The notes below the pieces were generated by a model. The model worked only from the letters and a program-made list of their open reading frames with translations. It made no database searches and was not told the DNA's origin. DNA of 64,000 nucleotides. Origin: Chloroflexota bacterium (GTDB lineage Bacteria > Chloroflexota > Anaerolineae > UBA2200). The stretch lies in contig JAUWJD010000001.1 of the NCBI GenBank assembly GCA_030607875.1, positions 62,001 through 126,000 on the forward strand. The letters run 5' to 3'. A program made the translations under genes and the position numbers. Positions 53,422 to 63,066 of the stretch are shown piece after piece (position 1 is the stretch's first letter; every line of letters begins with the position of its first letter).

Positions 53422-54198
53422 TTGACTGACGTCAGTGTAATCACTGAGCGAGACGGCAATCTCGTCCTGCTGCTCATCCACAACCCGCGCCTGCGGAATG
53501 CCCTCAGCGCGGAAATCCTCTCGCAGTTGAGGGCTGCGCTTCTAAAGCTGAGGCAAGATGAGGAGGTTGGGGCTGTGATCATCGGCAGCGCAGTCGAGGG
53601 CGTTTTCGCTTCTGGCGGCAACATCCGGGAATTGCATGCCCTCGGCGGTTCTACCGATGGGCTCCACTTTGCCGAATTGGCACAAGCAGCGTTCAAGACA
53701 GTGGAGAGCTTCCCGAAGCCTGTGCTGGCTGTCATCAACGGCTATTGTCTGGGTGCTGGCGCCGAACTGGCCAAGGCCGCCGATATTCGTATTGCCGCGG
53801 ATACGGCTATATTCTCTTCCCCACAGATAGGACTGGGGATCACTCCCGGCCTTGGGGGAGGCCAACGTTTGATACGCCTCTGTGGGACCGGACATGCCAA
53901 ACGCCTGATCCTTACCGGTGAGCGCATTAGTGCAAAAGACGCTTGGCATCTGGGACTTGTGGAATGGATAGTGCCTGCATCCGAGCTGTGGGACCTAGCC
54001 AAGGCGATGGCAAGGAAGCTGGCCAATAAACCCAGAACGGCTCTAACCCTGGCAAAGAAGGCGCTGAACTACTCCTCGCAGGCCAACCTGAAAGTGGGCT
54101 GTGCTTACGAGGCTGCGCAATTCGGACAGACCTGCTCCACCGCACTGTGGCGTGATTTCCGCCCCGATATGGCGTGGAACGATGAGCAATGCGATTGA
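53422..54198 (+). CDS. Crotonase-family protein lacking one catalytic Glu
   Basis: 258 residues with a TTG start at 53422, 4 bp after the first crotonase. The fold motifs ASGGNIREL and GAGAELAKAADIRIA are present. The segment that normally reads PEI-x-L-G is SPQIGLGITPGLGGGQRL, so the second catalytic Glu is Gln. A simple hydratase activity is therefore doubtful; isomerase, hydrolase or a non-catalytic partner role are possible. Pairwise likeness to the upstream gene suggests tandem duplication followed by change. Confidence 0.85.
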   Translation: MTDVSVITERDGNLVLLLIHNPRLRNALSAEILSQLRAALLKLRQDEEVGAVIIGSAVEGVFASGGNIRELHALGGSTDGLHFAELAQAAFKTVESFPKPVLAVINGYCLGAGAELAKAADIRIAADTAIFSSPQIGLGITPGLGGGQRLIRLCGTGHAKRLILTGERISAKDAWHLGLVEWIVPASELWDLAKAMARKLANKPRTALTLAKKALNYSSQANLKVGCAYEAAQFGQTCSTALWRDFRPDMAWNDEQCD

Positions 54199-56651
54199 GG
54201 CACAGGAACCGCCAGTCTGAACTCCATGGCCTGTTAATCCTGGTATTGCTGCTGGCGCTGGGCCTTCGCCTGTACCGCATTCAGGCGCAAAGTCTGTGGA
54301 ACGATGAGGGCACCAGTGTTGCTTTGGCTGCACGAGACCTGACAGCCATCACCGAAGGCGCTGCCAACGACATACACCCGCCTCTGTATTACTACCTCCT
54401 CCATTTCTGGATCGCACTTTTCGGCAACAGTGAACTGGCAGTGCGCTCTCTGTCAGCCCTGTTCGGGACACTGCTCGTTCTGCTGACCTTTGTATTCAGC
54501 TACGCAGTGGCTGGAGCGCTCCGTTCCGACGGGGCGGAGACCAAGGTAGGCCTCCTCGCTGCTTTCTTTGCCGCCCTGTCGCCCTTTCAGATCTACTACT
54601 CCCAAGAAACACGGATGTACATTCTCAGTGCATTGCTGGCGGCGCTGTCAATGTATGCCTTCATGCGCCTTCTTGCTCGCTGGGAGAAGGGGATCGATAC
54701 GAATGGGCAGATGTCTTTCGTCCGCTGCTATTCACCCCTTGCTGCCTACGCCATTGTCACCGCCTTGCTTTTGTACACCCATTACTTTGCTGCCTCGATC
54801 GTCGTTGCGCAGAATCTCGCTTTCCTGTGCTGGTGGCTGACAGACAATCGGTTACCGGTAACCGGTGGCCGGCTGCGGGTGGCACTGCGCTGGATAGCAT
54901 TGCAGGCAGTTATCGTGGCAGCATATCTGCCGTGGCTGCTCCTGACGGCCGGCCAGTTACGCGCCTGGCCCGCTGTCAGCGAACCAATCCAACTCACAAC
55001 CCTTCTGATTAACCTGCTACGCGTCTTTAGCCTGGGCCTGTCCGTCGAGCCGCAGCCCAACCTCGTTCTGATCGGTTTCGCCGCGCTGCTCCTGCTGGGT
55101 GTTGCATCTCCACTTCGTGACCTGCGAGGAAGGGCAACCGGCAAGCGAAAGTCGGCTTTCACGGCTTACATCAGCTCGTTGCTCTACTTGCTTATCCCCA
55201 TCGGTGTCATGTATGTACTCTCACTGCAGCGGCCAATGTACAGCCCCAAGTTCCTGCTGCTGTGCACCCCGCCGTTCTACCTGTTCCTGGCCCAAGGTGC
55301 CATGTCCATTGCAGGTGGACACGCGCACCATATCCGGCCTTGGCTGCACGCCGTCTTCTTATTGGCAGCGGTGGTTTTCGTCGCCATCTCTTCCCTGAAC
55401 TCGCTGCGGGCCTACTACTTCGACCCACGCTACGCACGCGACAACTACCGTGGTATTGCACAGTACATTGCAGCAGCCGAGCGAGAAAGCGACGCCATAC
55501 TGATCAACGCACCAGGACAGATCGAAACGTTCACCCTCTACTACCGGGGCAAGCTGTCGCTTTACCCTCTGCCCCGCCAGCGCCCCCTGGACGAAGCACA
55601 GACAGAAGCGGACTTGCAGCGGATGATAGAGGGACGAGGACGGATATTCGCCATATTTTGGGCTACCGATGAGAGCGACCCGGACCGGTTCATCGAGGGC
55701 TGGCTGGATCAGCACACCTACAAAGCTATGGATTCGTGGTATGGCAATGTGCGGCTCGTTGTCTATGCCGTGCCCGTTCAGACCAAGGCAGAGGTCATAC
55801 AGCATCCAATGCACGTCAACCTGGGGAATGAGGTACGCCTGTTGGGGTACAACCTGCTCACGGCAGAGGTGATGCCAGGCGATATCCTGCAATTGACCCT
55901 GTTCTGGGAAGCACTCGCTCCTATTGATGAGCGTTACAAGGTATTCACTCATGTGATAGACGCATACGGCCATCTGGCAGGCCAACGCGATGCTGAACCC
56001 GGAGGCGGGGCCAAAATCACGACGATATGGAAGCAAGGGGAACAGATCGTTGACAACTACGGGCTGCCGATTCTCCCGGCAGTGCCGCCCGGAGATTACA
56101 TGATTGAGATTGGCATGTATGGCCTCGGCGACGGCCTGAGATTGCCAGTGCTCAAAGGCGACCAGCCTGTTGGGGACCATATCCTCCTGCAGCCAGTGCG
56201 CGTCCTGCGGGCGACGGCTCCGCCCCCATTGTCCGTGCTGAACATGAAAAAGCAACTGAATGCCCAGTTCGAGGACATCGTTCTGTTGGGATATGATCTG
56301 GCAAAGCTGGGCCATGAGCATCAGCCTGACGCACCAATTCATCCAGGTGACATCCTGCACCTAACCCTGTTCTGGCAAGCAGTTCGCCAACCTGGTGAAG
56401 ACATTGTGCTGGCGCTGCGATTCCAGGATGAAAAAGGCGCAACGTGGCTGGAACGACGTGGACAGCCAGCAGAAGGGCAATATCCTGCCACTCAATGGAG
56501 CCCTGGCGAAATTGTACGTGATCAGCACAATCTGCCGTTGCCAACAGATTTGCCATCGGGACGCTACCGCGCATACTTACGTGTTCAAGGCCTGGCCAGT
56601 GGCCAACAAGTAGGACCCCGCCTCTTGTTGGCCAGCCTGGCAATCGAATGA
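54189..56651 (+). CDS. GT39-like membrane glycosyltransferase with duplicated beta domain
   Basis: 820 residues; the ATG at 54189 lies inside the crotonase end. The first loop has the family acidic pair in QSLWNDEGTS (about 35), and HPPLYYYLLHFWIALFG follows; about ten membrane helices run to residue 415. This is the PMT/ArnT-like layout, which uses lipid-linked sugars. The C-terminal 400 residues are soluble and contain two copies of a beta-sandwich-like unit (RLLGYNLLTAEVMPGDILQL and LLGYDLAKLGHEHQPDAPIH). Those may bind the glycan or the acceptor. Acceptor unknown. Confidence 0.83.
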   Translation: MRLRHRNRQSELHGLLILVLLLALGLRLYRIQAQSLWNDEGTSVALAARDLTAITEGAANDIHPPLYYYLLHFWIALFGNSELAVRSLSALFGTLLVLLTFVFSYAVAGALRSDGAETKVGLLAAFFAALSPFQIYYSQETRMYILSALLAALSMYAFMRLLARWEKGIDTNGQMSFVRCYSPLAAYAIVTALLLYTHYFAASIVVAQNLAFLCWWLTDNRLPVTGGRLRVALRWIALQAVIVAAYLPWLLLTAGQLRAWPAVSEPIQLTTLLINLLRVFSLGLSVEPQPNLVLIGFAALLLLGVASPLRDLRGRATGKRKSAFTAYISSLLYLLIPIGVMYVLSLQRPMYSPKFLLLCTPPFYLFLAQGAMSIAGGHAHHIRPWLHAVFLLAAVVFVAISSLNSLRAYYFDPRYARDNYRGIAQYIAAAERESDAILINAPGQIETFTLYYRGKLSLYPLPRQRPLDEAQTEADLQRMIEGRGRIFAIFWATDESDPDRFIEGWLDQHTYKAMDSWYGNVRLVVYAVPVQTKAEVIQHPMHVNLGNEVRLLGYNLLTAEVMPGDILQLTLFWEALAPIDERYKVFTHVIDAYGHLAGQRDAEPGGGAKITTIWKQGEQIVDNYGLPILPAVPPGDYMIEIGMYGLGDGLRLPVLKGDQPVGDHILLQPVRVLRATAPPPLSVLNMKKQLNAQFEDIVLLGYDLAKLGHEHQPDAPIHPGDILHLTLFWQAVRQPGEDIVLALRFQDEKGATWLERRGQPAEGQYPATQWSPGEIVRDQHNLPLPTDLPSGRYRAYLRVQGLASGQQVGPRLLLASLAIE

Positions 56652-56720
56652 TTGACAAATGAACCACCCGCGCGTATGATAGGCTGCTTGCTGAGCTCCT
56701 GATGCTGGTTCAAGCCAAGT

Positions 56721-58214
56721 GTGATTATGAACATCAGAGATCGTTTTGCCAATCTATGGAACTCTGAGGACGTGCTAGACAGCCTGTGGCGCATATTCGC
56801 CTCGCCCTACATGACTATGCTTCTGCTAGCATGCATCGCCGTGCTGATCTGCCTCGGAATCTTGTTGCCTCAAAGACCTGCTGAAGCTCTTACCGACCCA
56901 AGGGCGAACAGCCTGTGGCTGCGTTCGCTGCGCGAACGCTACCACGGCATTGCTGACTGGCTGCTTCGCCTGAAACTGGTTGACATTTGCCGTTCGCTAT
57001 GGCTCAGAGGAGTGCTAGGGCTGTTCGCCTTCAACCTCATTCTCGGCGCAGTAGATCTCACGCGCCCGCGCCATCTGTTGGCCAAGACACTTGGAACCCG
57101 AACCCTGACTGGGGTGCTTTCACCTTCGGAACTCCCTGAGCGGCTTGTCGATCGCGTGAAGCAAGTTCTGCGCGGATATCATTATCGACTCGTGGAGGGA
57201 AGCAACGAGGGAGTGGTCTACGCCGATCGCTTTGCGCTTTTTCGCCTCTTGGTGTATTTAGGCGTACTGCTAATGATTGGCGGCCTGGCGCTCAGTGAGC
57301 GCTCGGCATGGTGGGAAGAGAACTTTGTGCTGCGTCCCAGTCAGGTGCGCCCTCTTGGGCACGGGACTGCATTGGCCATCCGCGCCCAGGTTCTGGATGG
57401 AAAAGAAAACCTTAGCAGCGCCCAAAGCCAGAACGGCCACACAGAACTGACTTTCTTCCGGACGGATCGCGAAGTTGGACGGACAACACTGCGCGATCGC
57501 ACACCATCTTTCTACGCTGGTCTGCTCTTCTGGCGGACGTCCACCGAGCCGGCACTGCTGGTAAAAGCGCAAGACGGCAGTGGACGAAACCTCGCATTGC
57601 AGACGCCGGAAAGGGGGGCTACGGAGTTCAGAGAAGTGGTATTGCGCTTTCGCGAAGATGAGAGCCCGCGCTACATCGTCACACTGGGCCTCACACCGGG
57701 CAGCCAACTGGGTCGCCAATTCGAGCAGAGAGGAAACGAACGATATGTCCTCGTGCCCAGCCGTGACCTGACTCTGCGCCTGCTCTATACCGCTCCGGAA
57801 CCAGGAGAGATTAGCCCCAACTTCCTGGTCGAAGCGTTTCGCCCCAATGATACGTCGCTTCTCTATCAACACCACTTAAGGGTTAGCAACTCGATTGAGA
57901 TAGATGGCGATTGTTATACCTTCGAGCCGCAACGTTATGCAGTCCTCAAGTTTGGTCAAGACTATGGCCTGGCGCTCATCGGCCTCGGCGCGGCCTTGGC
58001 GCTCGCGGGAGTCGCTCTCACCGCCTGGCGCCCTCCGCAACGTATGTGGTTGGTAACACAGACCCAAAATGGCGAGATGAACCTCCACTTCACCGTGAGC
58101 ACGCTGGCGAAACGAACACCCCAGTGGTTCGAGGACACTGTGCAGAGTGTCGCCAGCACCTTGACTCTGAGTGCACAAAGTGCCCCCCTGCATGAATCCG
58201 GCCACGCGAACTAG
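56721..58214 (+). CDS. ResB-like cytochrome c biogenesis protein
   Basis: 497 residues from GTG 56721 (ATG 56727 is equally possible). The N-terminal membrane segment (YMTMLLLACIAVLICLGILL), the FAFNLILGAVDLTRP helix, LLVYLGVLLMIGGLALSERSAWW and a C-terminal membrane helix (DYGLALIGLGAALALAGVAL) enclose a large extracytoplasmic domain. This matches ResB, which with ResC/CcsA delivers haem to apocytochromes c. No resC lies in the window. Confidence 0.75.
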   Translation: MIMNIRDRFANLWNSEDVLDSLWRIFASPYMTMLLLACIAVLICLGILLPQRPAEALTDPRANSLWLRSLRERYHGIADWLLRLKLVDICRSLWLRGVLGLFAFNLILGAVDLTRPRHLLAKTLGTRTLTGVLSPSELPERLVDRVKQVLRGYHYRLVEGSNEGVVYADRFALFRLLVYLGVLLMIGGLALSERSAWWEENFVLRPSQVRPLGHGTALAIRAQVLDGKENLSSAQSQNGHTELTFFRTDREVGRTTLRDRTPSFYAGLLFWRTSTEPALLVKAQDGSGRNLALQTPERGATEFREVVLRFREDESPRYIVTLGLTPGSQLGRQFEQRGNERYVLVPSRDLTLRLLYTAPEPGEISPNFLVEAFRPNDTSLLYQHHLRVSNSIEIDGDCYTFEPQRYAVLKFGQDYGLALIGLGAALALAGVALTAWRPPQRMWLVTQTQNGEMNLHFTVSTLAKRTPQWFEDTVQSVASTLTLSAQSAPLHESGHAN

Positions 58215-58326
58215 AAGGCCGTGCCCACGATCCTGCTGATGCTATGAGCCAGGCGAGGGCAAACTCAAATCGTGGAACATGCCCGAGCAATGAATCACTG
58301 CCATTCGGAAACCGAGCGTCCATGCT

Positions 58327-58477
58327 ACAGAGTACTGCGTCAGCCGCCGAAGGTCTCGTCGCCGAAGGTCTTGGCGAAGACAAGGCCGGAGGCGATGGCT
58401 TGACGGGACAGGGGCTACCGCCCGAACGGGGCGCAAGTGTCCGACCAAAGAGGTTCAACCATTGACGCACGAAGCAG
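58327..58477 (+). repeat. Dispersed intergenic repeat, copy D (151 bp)
   Basis: Starts ACAGAGTACTGCGTCAGCC and ends GACGCACGAAGCAG. It contains GCCGAAGGTCTTGGCGAAG and GAGGCGATGGCTTGACGGG, the same module as copy A, and the right part CGCAAGTGTCC ... CCAAAGAGGTT. The core palindrome of copy C is missing. Its right end carries the likely RBS and start codon of the next glycosyltransferase. Confidence 0.75.
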
Positions 58478-59601
58478 TAGAACGACTTCATTTGCTGTTT
58501 GTATTGCCCTCCTTAGGTGGTGGAGGCGCAGAGAGGGCCAGCGTTGACCTGCTGCGTGGCATCAACCGGAAGCGATTCAAAATCGCACTCGCTCTCTTCA
58601 GCCAAAGCGGCGACTTCCTGCAGCAGCTCCCCGACGACGTCCAGGTCTATAACCTGCGAGGTGGGAAACAGTACGATCTGCGCCTGGTGTGGCGATTGGC
58701 AGGGTTGCTGCGCCGCCACAGACCAACCCTCGTCCTCAGCATACTGCGCTATGCCAACATGGTCACATTGCTCGCCCATCGTGTGGCCAGAAGCCAGGCT
58801 CGCGTCATTGCCAACGAACAGAATTTGCCCAGCGCCGAATTCGCTCTTTTCGGCGGCGCTCAAGTCAAGAGAGCGTTCTTGAAATACCTATACCCACATG
58901 CCGATGTGGTGACCGCCATTTCCAAAGGCATAGCCAGTGAACTAACATCGCTCTACGGCCTCGCCGAGCATAAGATACGGGTCATTCCTAACCCGGTCGA
59001 TGCAGCCCGCATCAGGACCCTGGGCGCAGCAAAACTGGGGCATCCTTGGTTTCAGTTGGGGTTGCCAGTGGTGGTGGCAGCGGGTCGACTGCATCCACAG
59101 AAGGGCTTCATCTATCTGATTCGCGCCTTTGCCATGGTCCGCAACGCGTTGCCATGCAAGCTCGTCATATTGGGTGAAGGGCCGCAACGTTCGGATTTGG
59201 AGCAGTTGATCGCAGGGCTAGACCTGGGCGACGATGTAGTGCTGCCCGGTTTTCAGGACAATCCCTACAACTTTATGCGCAATGCGAGTGTATTCGTCCT
59301 CTCTTCAGTGTATGAAGGGTTTGGCAACGTACTGGTAGAGGCACTGGCCCTGGGTACGCCAGTGATCTCAACAGCTTGCCCAGTTGGACCCGAAGAGATT
59401 ATCGCAGATGGTGTGACAGGAATCCTGGTGCCGCCTGCGGACGAGGAGGGCCTAGCAGAGGCCATGCTCAGGGTGCTACAAGACGCAAAACTATGGCACA
59501 GGCTGTCTGCCAATGGTCCCGCTCGCGCTACGGCTTTCGCTCTGGAGCGCGTCGTGTCACAGTACGAGACGCTATTCGAGCAACTCACCAGCGGAGTATA
59601 G
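58462..59601 (+). CDS. GT4-family glycosyltransferase
   Basis: 379 residues. The start is a TTG at 58462 with AGAGGTT 8 nt upstream; both lie in repeat copy D, and residues 2-6 (THEAV) are encoded by the repeat end. The conserved part begins LHLLFVLPSLGGGGAERASV, the usual GT4 N-terminal glycine loop. The donor domain has VVAAGRLHPQKGFIYLI, KLVILGEGPQRSDLEQL and the site SSVYEGFGNVLVEALALGTP. It probably adds a hexose in exopolysaccharide or lipid-glycan assembly. It is the first of four GT4 genes in a row. Confidence 0.9.
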   Translation: MTHEAVERLHLLFVLPSLGGGGAERASVDLLRGINRKRFKIALALFSQSGDFLQQLPDDVQVYNLRGGKQYDLRLVWRLAGLLRRHRPTLVLSILRYANMVTLLAHRVARSQARVIANEQNLPSAEFALFGGAQVKRAFLKYLYPHADVVTAISKGIASELTSLYGLAEHKIRVIPNPVDAARIRTLGAAKLGHPWFQLGLPVVVAAGRLHPQKGFIYLIRAFAMVRNALPCKLVILGEGPQRSDLEQLIAGLDLGDDVVLPGFQDNPYNFMRNASVFVLSSVYEGFGNVLVEALALGTPVISTACPVGPEEIIADGVTGILVPPADEEGLAEAMLRVLQDAKLWHRLSANGPARATAFALERVVSQYETLFEQLTSGV

Positions 59602-60750
59602 ATGCGCATTCTGATCACGTCTGACATCTTCCCGCCAGATGTAGGCGGGCCAGCCACATATGTGCCCAGAATCGCAGACGAACTGGTGCAACGTGGGCAT
59701 CAAGTGACAGTTGTGACTTACAGTATAAGCAAGTTGCATCCGGGGGACAACCGCTATCGCTTTCGCCTTGTGCGTGTGTCGTCTGATCCGCCCCGTTGGC
59801 GACGCATTCCACGGACGGTGTCCTCAATCCTCACTTACGGTCGTGGCGTGGACGTCATCTACGCCAACGGATTGGTCACCGAGACGGTGCTGGCCAATTA
59901 CGTTCTTCGCAAGCCTATTTTGGCCAAGGTAGTGGGTGATCTGGCCTGGGAGCGGTCACGGGACAAAGGCTGGATCGCGGATGACTTTGAGACTTACCAG
60001 ACAAAGAGCTACACTCCAAAGGTGGAGTTGATGCGTTGGCGCCGCAACTTCACATACCAGCGCATGCATCGTATCATCGTGCCCAGCCGGTACCTCAAGA
60101 ACATACTGGTCAGGCACTGGGGGCTCCCTGCCGAGCAGATCCGTTTGGTTTACAATTCATTCGAGCCAACGGCATCGGGCGTGCCACCGGTGTCAGTAGG
60201 CCTGCCGAGCAGGCACAGAATCATCACCGTGTGTCGCCTGACCGGCTGGAAAGGTGTTGATGGTTTGATTGAGGTACTGCCCGAATTGCCTGATACAGGC
60301 CTAGTGGTTGTCGGCGATGGACCGCTTCGCGATGATCTGCTCGCGCAGGCGCGAACGCTTGGCGTGGATGAGCGGGTTTGGTTCGCGGGCACAGTGCCCA
60401 AGGAGCAGGTGTCTGCTTACCTGAGGGCATGCGATGTCTTTGTGCTCAATTCAACCTATGAAGGGCTGCCACACGTGTTGCTGGAGGCAATGGCGGCTGG
60501 ACTGCCGGTGATTGCCACCGACGTGGGAGGCAGCGGCGAGGTCGTCGAGCACGAGAGCAACGGTTTGCTCATTCCACCTCGTGATCCGCCAGCACTCAAG
60601 GACGCGCTGTCGCGCGTCTTTGCCCATCCTGCTGAGAGGACGAGCATGGTGCGGAAGGGCAAGGAAACGCTTGCTAGGTTCAGTTCACAGACGATGGTAG
60701 AACAAACCGAGGCCTTGCTCTCTAGCGCGACGAAGGCGCACGAGTCATGA
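59602..60750 (+). CDS. GT4-family glycosyltransferase
   Basis: 382 residues. The N-terminus MRILITSDIFPPDVGGPATY has the GT4 glycine-rich acceptor loop. Donor-side motifs are ITVCRLTGWKGVDGLIEVL, GLVVVGDGPLRDDLL and NSTYEGLPHVLLEAMAAGLP. It starts directly after the upstream stop and overlaps the next gene by 4 bp (ATGA). Confidence 0.92.
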   Translation: MRILITSDIFPPDVGGPATYVPRIADELVQRGHQVTVVTYSISKLHPGDNRYRFRLVRVSSDPPRWRRIPRTVSSILTYGRGVDVIYANGLVTETVLANYVLRKPILAKVVGDLAWERSRDKGWIADDFETYQTKSYTPKVELMRWRRNFTYQRMHRIIVPSRYLKNILVRHWGLPAEQIRLVYNSFEPTASGVPPVSVGLPSRHRIITVCRLTGWKGVDGLIEVLPELPDTGLVVVGDGPLRDDLLAQARTLGVDERVWFAGTVPKEQVSAYLRACDVFVLNSTYEGLPHVLLEAMAAGLPVIATDVGGSGEVVEHESNGLLIPPRDPPALKDALSRVFAHPAERTSMVRKGKETLARFSSQTMVEQTEALLSSATKAHES

Positions 60751-61895
60751 ACGTACTAGCGCTGAGTTTCGATCATGCACTGTTGGCCGGGGGGAATGCG
60801 ACTCAGAACGAGTCACAGCGTCGCCAGGTTGCCTATGCCGAGGAGTTGTGTCACAGGGCACCTGGCAGCCGCATTTGGATTGTCGTGCGTTCTGCACCGG
60901 GTACGACAGCGAAACCAGTGGCAATTGCTGAGAACCTGGAGCTTTGCCCCGCACCATCTTCAGCTACAGGCTTCCTATCTACTGCCTACCGCTACGGCCG
61001 CGAGGTATGCTCTCGACACGGGATCGACCTAATCACCAGCCAATCCCCTTTCTCCGATGGGCTGGCCGCATGGCTATTGAAATCGCAGTGTAAGGCGAAG
61101 CTGCTGGTCCAGCTGCATACGACCTATCTGGACAACCCGTACTGGCTGGCAGAGAGCTATGTCAACCGTCTGCGAGCTATCGTGGGTAAGAGCGTGCTGC
61201 GGCATGCCGATGGTGCCCGCGTGGTGTCGCGCACCGCTGCTCGCTGGCTGCAACAAGTGCTGCAGGTGCCACAGGACAAGGTCTTTGTTGTTCCAGTGGG
61301 AACGCAGTTGGCTTCGCAAACACTGTCTTGCTCAGAGAAGCACACTTCGGACAGGAGGATACTCTTTGTTGGCCGGTTGGTAGCCCAGAAAGGAGTGCTC
61401 ACCCTGCTGCGTGCTTTCCAACAGATCCAAGAACAAGAGCGAACCACCGCACTGGTGATTGTTGGCGATGGGCCAGAGAGACAGCAGTTGCAGGGACTCG
61501 CATCTGCGCTGAAGCTGCAAGACAGCATTCGCTTTGTGGGTTGGGTGCCCTACGAGCAACTGCCCAGGTGCTACTCTGATGCCGATCTTGTGGTCGTACC
61601 CTCGCTATACGAGCCATACGGGCGGGTTATTGTCGAAGCCATGTCTTTCGGGCGACCGGTGGTGACAACCGACACTGAAGGAGCCAGGGACCTGATCCAG
61701 GAGGGACAAACGGGCTTCATCGTGCCAATCAACGATGTGCCAGCCCTGGCCAGCAAGATTCAGTACCTGCTGACCAATCCCGAGGTGGCACGCGAGGTAG
61801 GCTACGCAGCGCGCCAGTTCATCAAGCGCACTCATGACCCACAAGCCTTGTGCGCGGCTCAGGTGGAGATGTGGCTCAAGGTGGCAGGGCAGTGA
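60747..61895 (+). CDS. GT4-family glycosyltransferase
   Basis: 382 residues. N-terminal MNVLALSFDHALLAGGNATQ lacks the common GG-x-x-R loop but has a related glycine turn. Donor-side motifs are RILFVGRLVAQKGVLTLLRA, TALVIVGDGPERQQLQGLA and PSLYEPYGRVIVEAMSFGRP. It is translationally coupled at both ends (ATGA upstream, GTGA downstream), so the four transferases are probably made together. Confidence 0.92.
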   Translation: MNVLALSFDHALLAGGNATQNESQRRQVAYAEELCHRAPGSRIWIVVRSAPGTTAKPVAIAENLELCPAPSSATGFLSTAYRYGREVCSRHGIDLITSQSPFSDGLAAWLLKSQCKAKLLVQLHTTYLDNPYWLAESYVNRLRAIVGKSVLRHADGARVVSRTAARWLQQVLQVPQDKVFVVPVGTQLASQTLSCSEKHTSDRRILFVGRLVAQKGVLTLLRAFQQIQEQERTTALVIVGDGPERQQLQGLASALKLQDSIRFVGWVPYEQLPRCYSDADLVVVPSLYEPYGRVIVEAMSFGRPVVTTDTEGARDLIQEGQTGFIVPINDVPALASKIQYLLTNPEVAREVGYAARQFIKRTHDPQALCAAQVEMWLKVAGQ

Positions 61896-63040
61896 AAAGG
61901 ACCAAGCTCGTGTACGTTCTGCCCACATACGACGCGGATTCTCCAGAGCACATGTTTCACATCTATGGCTTTCTGGAAGCCGTAGCCAAGCACCTGGATG
62001 TGTGGCTTGTTATCGAACGCGCCCGCGGACAACCCGGTTTTCACAACCTGAAGGTGTACCGGCAGCGGACAAGAGCGCCCGTGTTGAGCAAGCTCGAAGA
62101 GTTGGCGGTCATGCTCTGGGCGCGTCTGCACGGCTACAAGCGATTCTACACACACTACTCCATATCAGCAGGCATCCTGTCTGCGCTGGTCACACGTATC
62201 CTTGGCGGCATCTGTTACTATTGGAACTGTGGACACCCGACCAAGTTTGTGCCGGAACGCGTGCGCAGTCTGCTGGATCTACGAATCAAACTGCGCAACG
62301 AGGTGCTACTAGGTCTGAATTTGCACATGGTACACCACTTGGTCACCGGCACGCTAACCATGGCCCACTATTACAGTGAAACCTATGGGCTCGAGCTCAG
62401 AAGCATTCGCCTGATGCCCAATTGGGTGGACTTGGAGCGATTCACTGCATTGCCCGATAAACCAGTCTTGAGGCTGCAGCTCGGCTGGCCTGCGGACAAG
62501 AAAGTTGTGCTTTTCCTGCACCGCTTGGCGGAGCGTAAGGGCGCGCACTACATCGTGCCCATTGCCAGAGAAGTGCTGGCCGCGTACGAAGGCCCAACTT
62601 CGGAATTGCTCTTTGTGGTGGCTGGCGATGGACCGTACAGGAAGAATCTGGAGGATGAGATCCGAAAGGCAAAGTTGGCAGAGCAGTTCCGGCTGGCAGG
62701 TTGGGTGCCGAACCGCGAAGCCATCAAGTACTTTGCCGCAGCGGATGTGTACATGATGCCCTCCACAGAAGAGGGATTCCCGCGCACGCTGCTGGAAGCT
62801 ATGGCTGGCAGATGCCCATTCAGCGCTACAGATGTAGGAGGGGTGAAGGACATCCTGACACCAACACAAGCCCGCTTCATGATGCCTGCAGGCGACTGGC
62901 GAGCCATGGCCGCCGCGCTGGGTCGCCTACTGGCAGATGACGCCCTGCGGGACGAACTAGCATTCGAGGGCCGCGCTCACGTGCACAGATACTCGCAAGA
63001 TAATGTGGTGCAGACCTTTGTCTCATTGGTTTCAGAGTAA
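61892..63040 (+). CDS. GT4-family glycosyltransferase
   Basis: 382 residues from GTG 61892, which overlaps the upstream stop as GTGA and follows AAGGTGG. N-terminal KRTKLVYVLPTYDADSPEHM, then HYSISAGILSALVTRILGG. Donor-side motifs are VVLFLHRLAERKGAHYIVPI, LLFVVAGDGPYRKNL and STEEGFPRTLLEAMAGRCP. The N-terminal half differs from its neighbours, so the acceptor probably differs too. Confidence 0.9.
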   Translation: MKRTKLVYVLPTYDADSPEHMFHIYGFLEAVAKHLDVWLVIERARGQPGFHNLKVYRQRTRAPVLSKLEELAVMLWARLHGYKRFYTHYSISAGILSALVTRILGGICYYWNCGHPTKFVPERVRSLLDLRIKLRNEVLLGLNLHMVHHLVTGTLTMAHYYSETYGLELRSIRLMPNWVDLERFTALPDKPVLRLQLGWPADKKVVLFLHRLAERKGAHYIVPIAREVLAAYEGPTSELLFVVAGDGPYRKNLEDEIRKAKLAEQFRLAGWVPNREAIKYFAAADVYMMPSTEEGFPRTLLEAMAGRCPFSATDVGGVKDILTPTQARFMMPAGDWRAMAAALGRLLADDALRDELAFEGRAHVHRYSQDNVVQTFVSLVSE

Positions 63041-63066
63041 AATGCACACTGGAGGCCTAGCGCATC

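Noticed and set aside
55359-56360. 333-codon open frame on the minus strand
   Set aside because: Antisense to the GT39-like gene, which has clear membrane segments and motifs in its own frame.
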